NCBI GenBank assembly: GCA_035548175.1
Contig: DASZTO010000062.1
Coordinates: 47,304 to 111,303, forward strand
DNA from: CALCHA01 sp035548175
GTDB lineage: Bacteria > Planctomycetota > Phycisphaerae > WQYP01
Direction: 5' to 3'
DNA length: 64,000 nt
Numbering within the stretch: the first letter of the stretch is position 1; every line of letters begins with the position of its first letter. Positions 59,370 to 64,000 of the stretch are shown piece by piece. Under the pieces are notes generated by a model. It was not told where the DNA came from and did not search any database. It worked only from the letters and a program-made list of their open reading frames with translations. The position numbers were made by a program, and so were the translations under genes.

Positions 59370-61562
59370 TCACTTGATAAACAGCATCTCGCGATATGTC
59401 GGCAGCGGCCACAGGTCGTCGGCGATGACCGTTTCCAGCTTGTCGCCCAGCTCGCGCACCGCTTTCATCGCCGGGATGATCGCATCGCGCGAGTGCTTGG
59501 CGTGCGACAGGGCGTCGCCGCCGCCGATGTGCTCGGTCGCATGCACCAGCGCTGCGATCTTCTTCTGCAGCGTGTCGATCGTCTTCGACAGGTCGCTGAG
59601 CAATTGCTCCTGCTCGCCCAGGTTCCCCACGTTGATCCCCGCCGCCTTCGCGGCCGCCAGGCTGTGCGCGATCTCGCCCTGGTACCGGATCGCCGCCGGC
59701 AGAATCATCGTCTTGGCGATCGACGCCGTGAGCTGCGCCTCGATGTTGATCGTCTTCTTGTAGTTCTCCAGGAAAATCTCATACCGGCTGTGTACTTCGC
59801 GCTCGTTGAGCACCTTGTACTTGCCCAGCAGATCGATCGATTCCTTCGTGATGAAGTAGGGCATCGCTTCGACGGTGTTCTTGAAGTTCGGCAGGCCGCG
59901 CTTCTCGGCTTCCGCGTGCCACGCTTCCGAATAGTTGTCGCCGTTGAAAATCACCCGCTTGTGCTGCTTCACGATCTCCGACAGGATCCCCTGGAGCGCC
60001 TTGTTGAAGTCCTTCCCGCCCTTGGTTTCGGCTTCCAGCTTCGTCGCGATGTAATCCAGCGATTCGGCCACGATCGTGTTCAGCACCGTGTTCGGACCCG
60101 CAATCGACTGGCCTGACGACACCGCCCGGAACTCGAACTTGTTGCCCGTGAACGCAAACGGCGAGGTGCGGTTGCGGTCGCCCGCATCCCGCGGCAGCTT
60201 CGGCAGCACGCTGGTGCCCAGTTCCATGAACCCGCCCTGCTTCGTGCTCGACGGCGTGCCCTTCTCCACCTGCTCGATGATGTCGTTGAGCTGATCGCCC
60301 AGGTAAATCGAGATGATCGCCGGCGGCGCTTCGTTGGCCCCCAGCCGGTGATCGTTGCCCGCCGAGGCGATCGCCACCCGCAGCAGCCCCGCATACTTGT
60401 CCACCGCCCGGATCACCGCGCACACGAACGTCAAAAACTGCGCGTTGTCGTGCGGATTGCTGCCTGGGTTCAGCAGATTCTCCCCCTCGGCCGTCCCCAG
60501 CGACCAGTTGTTATGCTTGCCCGAACCGTTCACGCCCGCGAACGGCTTCTCGTGCAGCAGGCACGCCAGGCCATACTTCTCCGCCACCCGGCGAAGCGTT
60601 TCCATCGTCAGCATCTGGTGATCGTGGGCCAGGTTGCTGTTCTCGAAAATCGGGGCGATTTCATACTGCGCCGGCGCCACCTCGTTGTGCCTCGTTTTCA
60701 CCGGCACGCCCAGCTTGTAAAGCTCGCGCTCCACTTCCAGCATGCACGCCAGCACCCGCTCCGGAATGCTGCCGAAATAATGATCTTCCATCTCCTGGCC
60801 CTTGGGCGGCTTGGCGCCAAAGAGCGTCCGGCCCGCGTTCACCAGGTCCGGCCGGGCGAAATAAAAGTTACGGTCGATGAGGAAATATTCCTGCTCGGGG
60901 CCGACCGTCGAGAACACCTTTTCCGATTCCTTGCCGAACAGCTTGAGCAGCCGGATCGCCTGATTCGAGACCGCTTCCATCGAACGCAGCAGCGGGGTCT
61001 TCTTATCGAGCGCTTCACCGGTCCAGGAAACGAACGCCGTCGGAATTACCAGCACGGTGCCGTTGGGATTCTCAAGAATGTACGCCGGGGAGGTCGGGTC
61101 CCACGCCGTGTAGCCGCGGGCTTCAAAGGTTGCCCGCAGGCCGCCGGAGGGGAAGGAGGAGGCGTCAGGTTCGCCTTGGACGAGTTCCTTGCCGGAGAAT
61201 TCGAGGATCGCCTGGCCGTCGCCGGTGGGCGCGACGAAGGAGTCATGCTTTTCGGCGGTGATGCCGGTCATGGGATAGAAGATGTGGGTGTAGTGGGTGG
61301 CGCCTTTTTCGATGGCCCAATCCTTCATGGCGATGGCGACGGCGTCGGCGATGGCCGGATCGAGCTGCGTGCCCTTCTTGATCGTCTGCTGGAGCTTTTT
61401 GAAAACCGCCTTGGGCAGCCGCTCGCGCTGGACTTCTTCATTAAAGACGTTGGAGGCGAAAACGTCTTTGAGGGGCGTCTCCTTGAAATTGACGCGCGGG
61501 GCGACGGACTTGAAGGTAGTGAGCGCGTGGATGGCCGCGCTGCGGGCATTGGTGGAGGCCAT
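59370..61562 (-). CDS. glnN: glutamine synthetase type III
   Basis: A 730-residue ATP-dependent ammonia-assimilating enzyme, the large GSIII class (GSI is about 450 residues). GSIII markers: RVNFKETPLKDVFASNVFNE at the start, THYTHIFYPMTGITAEKHDS, STVGPEQEYFLIDRNFY, TRHNEVAPAQYEIAP, GVNGSGKHNNWSLGT, GNDHRLGANEAPPAIISIYL and RNRTSPFAFTGNKFEFRAV. The start is the MASTNARSAA ATG at 61562, with AGGAG ten bases upstream; the longer frame is discarded. Composition switches near codon 150: the plus strand is C-rich over most of the gene but G-rich beyond about 61,100. Regulation by nitrogen status is likely but no site is visible. Confidence 0.96.
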   Translation of the reverse strand: MASTNARSAAIHALTTFKSVAPRVNFKETPLKDVFASNVFNEEVQRERLPKAVFKKLQQTIKKGTQLDPAIADAVAIAMKDWAIEKGATHYTHIFYPMTGITAEKHDSFVAPTGDGQAILEFSGKELVQGEPDASSFPSGGLRATFEARGYTAWDPTSPAYILENPNGTVLVIPTAFVSWTGEALDKKTPLLRSMEAVSNQAIRLLKLFGKESEKVFSTVGPEQEYFLIDRNFYFARPDLVNAGRTLFGAKPPKGQEMEDHYFGSIPERVLACMLEVERELYKLGVPVKTRHNEVAPAQYEIAPIFENSNLAHDHQMLTMETLRRVAEKYGLACLLHEKPFAGVNGSGKHNNWSLGTAEGENLLNPGSNPHDNAQFLTFVCAVIRAVDKYAGLLRVAIASAGNDHRLGANEAPPAIISIYLGDQLNDIIEQVEKGTPSSTKQGGFMELGTSVLPKLPRDAGDRNRTSPFAFTGNKFEFRAVSSGQSIAGPNTVLNTIVAESLDYIATKLEAETKGGKDFNKALQGILSEIVKQHKRVIFNGDNYSEAWHAEAEKRGLPNFKNTVEAMPYFITKESIDLLGKYKVLNEREVHSRYEIFLENYKKTINIEAQLTASIAKTMILPAAIRYQGEIAHSLAAAKAAGINVGNLGEQEQLLSDLSKTIDTLQKKIAALVHATEHIGGGDALSHAKHSRDAIIPAMKAVRELGDKLETVIADDLWPLPTYREMLFIK

Positions 61563-62026
61563 AGGACTCGAGCTCCTGAGAAAAGAGAGACGCAAGAAAC
61601 CGCCAATGAGCGCCCGGGGAATGAGCGCGGGGGAAGCGGCGGGGCCATGGGGGCCAAACGCCGCCGCCGAACCTCGATGGGCCGCGCGTGCCCACAACGG
61701 ACACAAAACGCCCTCGCCCCCAACGAGTGGGCGGCAGGGCCAGGACCGCGGCTGATTCTCGGCTGAACGGGTAGCTTACCTCGCAACGTCCGTGCCGACA
61801 ACTGCGCTCACGCCGGAAAAACATGCAGCCCCCGCGAACCCCGGAAACGTTGACGCAAACTTTTTATTTCAAAAGAGTTAACGAGCAATTCCCCAGGTAT
61901 TGAAAAGGCTGATCGCCGGGGAGTCCGCCCGTGGCCAGGGCACCATTTGTCTAAAAAATAGGCAATGCGAATATGGAGAAATGCCGCTGCGCGCATCCTG
62001 GGCAACGTTGGCATCGTTCGTCCCCT
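61563..62026. other. intergenic region, AT-richer island
   Basis: No gene is supported. The stretch 61850-61980 is AT-richer than its surroundings. On the minus strand TTGCTC, a 16-nt spacer and TAAAAA (61861-61888) could be a glnN promoter with a leader of nearly 300 nt; this is weak. Open frames of up to 68 codons here lack coding character. Confidence 0.45.
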
Positions 62027-63565
62027 TCACCCGATCCATTGACCTAAACCGTAATCGTAGGAAAACATCGCGAACATGGCTGCCGATAGCGCCAGCAGCG
62101 GGATGCCAGCCCAGCGGAATCGCACCAGCACGGCGCCGATGATGATCTGCGCGGGAAGCATCACGGCCATGAAGCGGCCCATGCTCATCCAGGGATTGGC
62201 GTCGATCGGCGAGCCGGAGAGGCAGCTAGAAACGTAGGGCAGTCCCCAGAGCAGCCAGCCGGCCATTTCGAGTTCGAAAGACAGAAATCGGCCGCCGAGG
62301 ATCATGAGCACGACGGGGGGCCAGAGGACGCAGAAGGCTTCCCAGATGCGTGGCCAGTCTTTGGGGGAGACGTAGAAGGAGTAGGTGAGGAAGTTGGACA
62401 GGGCGTGGACGGGGTTCATGGCATAGGAGATGGTGACGGAGTTGACGCCGACGTTCCAGTATTGCTGGGCGTGCATAAAGGCCAGGGCGTCGTGGAAGCG
62501 GTGCTGGAGGAAGGCCATGAAGCAGAAGAGGCCGATTTCGGAGAGGAGTCCCAGGCCGGCGGCGATGAGGATTTTAAGCGGTCCGTGGCGGAGGTCGGAG
62601 CGGAGGATGTAAGTGACGGCGAGGATGGGTCCGAAGAGGACGCCCTGGGAGCGGGAGGCGGAGGCGAGGGCGGCGATGAGGGCGGCGATGACCCAGCGGC
62701 GTCCCTGGAGGGCGTAAAGGAAGGCGGCGAAGAGCAGGACGAAGAGGCTTTCGGTGTAGTTGGCGTAGAGGAACAGGGCGCAGGGGTTGTAGAGGAGGAA
62801 GGCGAGGGCCCAGAGGGCGGCGTTGTCGGCGGGAAGCAGGTCCCAGCGGCGGACGGGGTGGGCGGCCATTTCTTCTCCGGCGGAATGGAGGAAGGGGATG
62901 CGGTTGTGGAAATGGCGGCGGGCGTAGAGGAAAACGAAGATGGCGGCGAGGATGGCGGCGGTTTCGGAGATGGCGGTGAGGGCATGGATGGCGGAGATGC
63001 CGGTGAGGGCGACGAGGCCCCGGGCCATGAGGGGATAGAGGGGATACCAGGAGACGTTTTTGATGTGGCCTTCGGGGAAGCCTGGCCAGGGCATATCGGA
63101 TTTGTCTTTGATGGCTGGGGAGTCGGTGGGTTGGTGGTAGACGTAGCCGTCGGTGACGATTTCCTCGTAGCGGTAGCCGTCCCAGTTGGACAAGACGCGG
63201 CCGTACTTGGCGTAGCTGATGAGGCCGTACTGGTGGACTTTGTCGACGGTTTTCTGGAGGGAGTCGAGCTGGGTGGTGAGGTAATCGAGGCGTTGTCGGC
63301 TGGGGCCATTGAGGCGTGGGAGTGCGGTGAGCTGGTCGATTTCGAGCTGGGTCTGGGCGAGGCGGTTTTCCCAGTAGAGGCGGGTGATGCGGAGGGAGTC
63401 GTATTCGTTGTTGCGGCGGGCGTCCTGGCCGGAGATGGCGGCGGCGTTGGCGATGGCGATGGCGAGGAGGACCATGATGATGGGCAAGAGGAGGATGCGC
63501 CAGCGGCCAGGGGGGAGCGCTTCGGGATCGTGGGCCAGGAGGGGAGGGATGGAGAGTTCGCCCAT
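62027..63565 (-). CDS. PIG-V-like integral membrane glycosyltransferase
   Basis: A 512-residue protein with about 10-12 membrane helices. After an N-terminal helix comes a long charged coiled stretch (SLRITRLYWENRLAQTQLEI, LDSLQKTVDKVHQYGLISYA), then a conserved luminal motif, NWDGYRYEEIVTDGYVY, and WYPLYPLMARG. WDGxxY and PLYP match the PIG-V family (GPI mannosyltransferase 2-like, dolichyl/polyprenyl-phosphate-sugar-dependent), with Asp/Tyr likely at the active site. It probably transfers a sugar to a lipid or protein on the outer face of the membrane. The insert of about 110 residues before the motif is unusual. The start at 63565 lacks a good ribosome-binding site. Confidence 0.8.
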   Translation of the reverse strand: MGELSIPPLLAHDPEALPPGRWRILLLPIIMVLLAIAIANAAAISGQDARRNNEYDSLRITRLYWENRLAQTQLEIDQLTALPRLNGPSRQRLDYLTTQLDSLQKTVDKVHQYGLISYAKYGRVLSNWDGYRYEEIVTDGYVYHQPTDSPAIKDKSDMPWPGFPEGHIKNVSWYPLYPLMARGLVALTGISAIHALTAISETAAILAAIFVFLYARRHFHNRIPFLHSAGEEMAAHPVRRWDLLPADNAALWALAFLLYNPCALFLYANYTESLFVLLFAAFLYALQGRRWVIAALIAALASASRSQGVLFGPILAVTYILRSDLRHGPLKILIAAGLGLLSEIGLFCFMAFLQHRFHDALAFMHAQQYWNVGVNSVTISYAMNPVHALSNFLTYSFYVSPKDWPRIWEAFCVLWPPVVLMILGGRFLSFELEMAGWLLWGLPYVSSCLSGSPIDANPWMSMGRFMAVMLPAQIIIGAVLVRFRWAGIPLLALSAAMFAMFSYDYGLGQWIG

Positions 63566-63614
63566 GGGGGCATGGTAAGGGGGCGAAGGGGAATGGGGAA
63601 GGGGGGGTGGGGAG

Positions 63615-63646
63615 TCGGTAATTGGTAACTGGTAATTGGTCATTGG
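63615..63646. repeat. GGTAATTGGTAACT short tandem repeat
   Basis: Three to four copies of an ATTGGTAACTGGTA-like unit, noncoding, upstream of the PIG-V-like gene. Confidence 0.7.
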
Positions 63647-63695
63647 CGGGGGCGTGCGAATGGCGTGGGGGATGGGGGATAGCGGGTGGAGAGGT

Positions 63696-63999
63696 GGGGT
63701 TTTCTTCGATGTATCGGGGGTGTTTTGCAAAAAACGTTGAGTTTTTGCCGTTGTGTTTTTGCGGATGTGGGGTTTTTGTGCTTGTGTATGAGGTTTTTGG
63801 GGAAATTTGACACAGCTTTCCCCCGCCCGGCCCAGACGACGGAAACACGAAGTTGCGAAGGGGTGAAGCCCCCCCCGACCACGAAGGCTTTTTGGGAATT
63901 GGGTCATGGCGCAGTGCTCCTCTTTGTCTATAGAGGGGTGGTGCGCCCACTTTGTGCGCACACAGACGGGGGGGAAATTGGGGTAAGGGGTTGGGGTTG
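63696..63999. repeat. 305-bp duplicated element, copy B
   Basis: Matches 6121-6427 in the same orientation, beginning GGGGTTTTCTTCGATGTATC and including the TGTGCGCACA palindrome. On the minus strand it contains AGAGGAG upstream of an ATG at 63907 and an open frame of about 70 codons. The repeat may continue beyond the window. Confidence 0.85.
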
Positions 64000-64000
64000 C

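Larger units (their letters stand above)
63566..64000. other. intergenic region at the right edge
   Basis: It contains G-rich DNA, a GGTAATTGGTAACTGG short tandem repeat (63615-63646) and copy B of the duplicated 305-bp element to the window edge. No gene is credible; the long minus-strand open frames are repeat translations. Confidence 0.65.

Noticed and set aside
61808..62014. Minus-strand frame of 68 codons between glnN and the PIG-V-like gene
   Set aside because: No ribosome-binding site, no coding-like codon use and no motif; it crosses an AT-rich probable promoter region.
1..64000. tRNA, rRNA and known riboswitches
   Set aside because: No cloverleaf, rRNA segment or familiar riboswitch core was recognised by eye; a covariance-model scan would be decisive.

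Overview
The window is GC-rich DNA from a Gram-negative bacterium, most likely a planctomycete of the Phycisphaerae type. Evidence: an HYExAFE-family protein, a PEP-CTERM surface protein, an FG-GAP protein with an N-terminal LESRTLFS motif resembling planctomycete LEPR-XLL signals, an H-X9-DG tail protein, an MJ0042-like zinc ribbon and a type III glutamine synthetase. lpxB and kdsA indicate an LPS-type outer membrane. The lineage is inferred from gene content; no rRNA or tRNA gene was seen.

Left part (1-26.6 kb): a partial EmrA/EmrB drug-efflux operon, a secreted esterase, a UPF0175/PIN toxin-antitoxin pair and a GH28-like glycosidase. A repeat-rich stretch follows with an H-X9-DG tail membrane protein. 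Next comes a cluster of an M50 protease/HlyD fusion, a C-terminally short SecA paralogue and an FG-GAP surface protein. Then lpd, a PEP-CTERM protein, lpxB, a sulfate ABC operon (substrate-binding protein, CysT, CysW, no ATPase), pyrF and a DUF433/DUF5615 pair.

Middle (26.6-44.1 kb): PAP2 phosphatase and DJ-1/PfpI genes, an OprB porin, a single-domain response regulator, smc, divergent mntR/mntH around a small palindrome, a universal stress protein, a YtrA-type GntR/ABC operon, a CPA antiporter with an RCK domain, a MOSC protein and an MFS exporter.

Right part (44.2-64 kb): a large DUF2231/heavy-metal-binding fusion, a hybrid histidine kinase, the first two urate-degradation enzymes, a GspC-like/secretin/TPR-lipoprotein group on the minus strand, kdsA, a HEPN-type pair, an AsmA-like protein, an ArsB/NhaD-type transporter, a zinc ribbon, glnN and a PIG-V-like membrane glycosyltransferase.

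Intergenic DNA is unusually structured. There is a roughly 110-bp hairpin element with terminal inverted repeats (four copies plus a half copy), composite CACGGAG/CACGAAAG repeats, minisatellites, and a roughly 305-bp element duplicated near both ends of the window. The plus strand is G-rich from about 1.1 to 31 kb, C-rich from about 34 to 61 kb and G-rich again beyond, whichever strand is coding.
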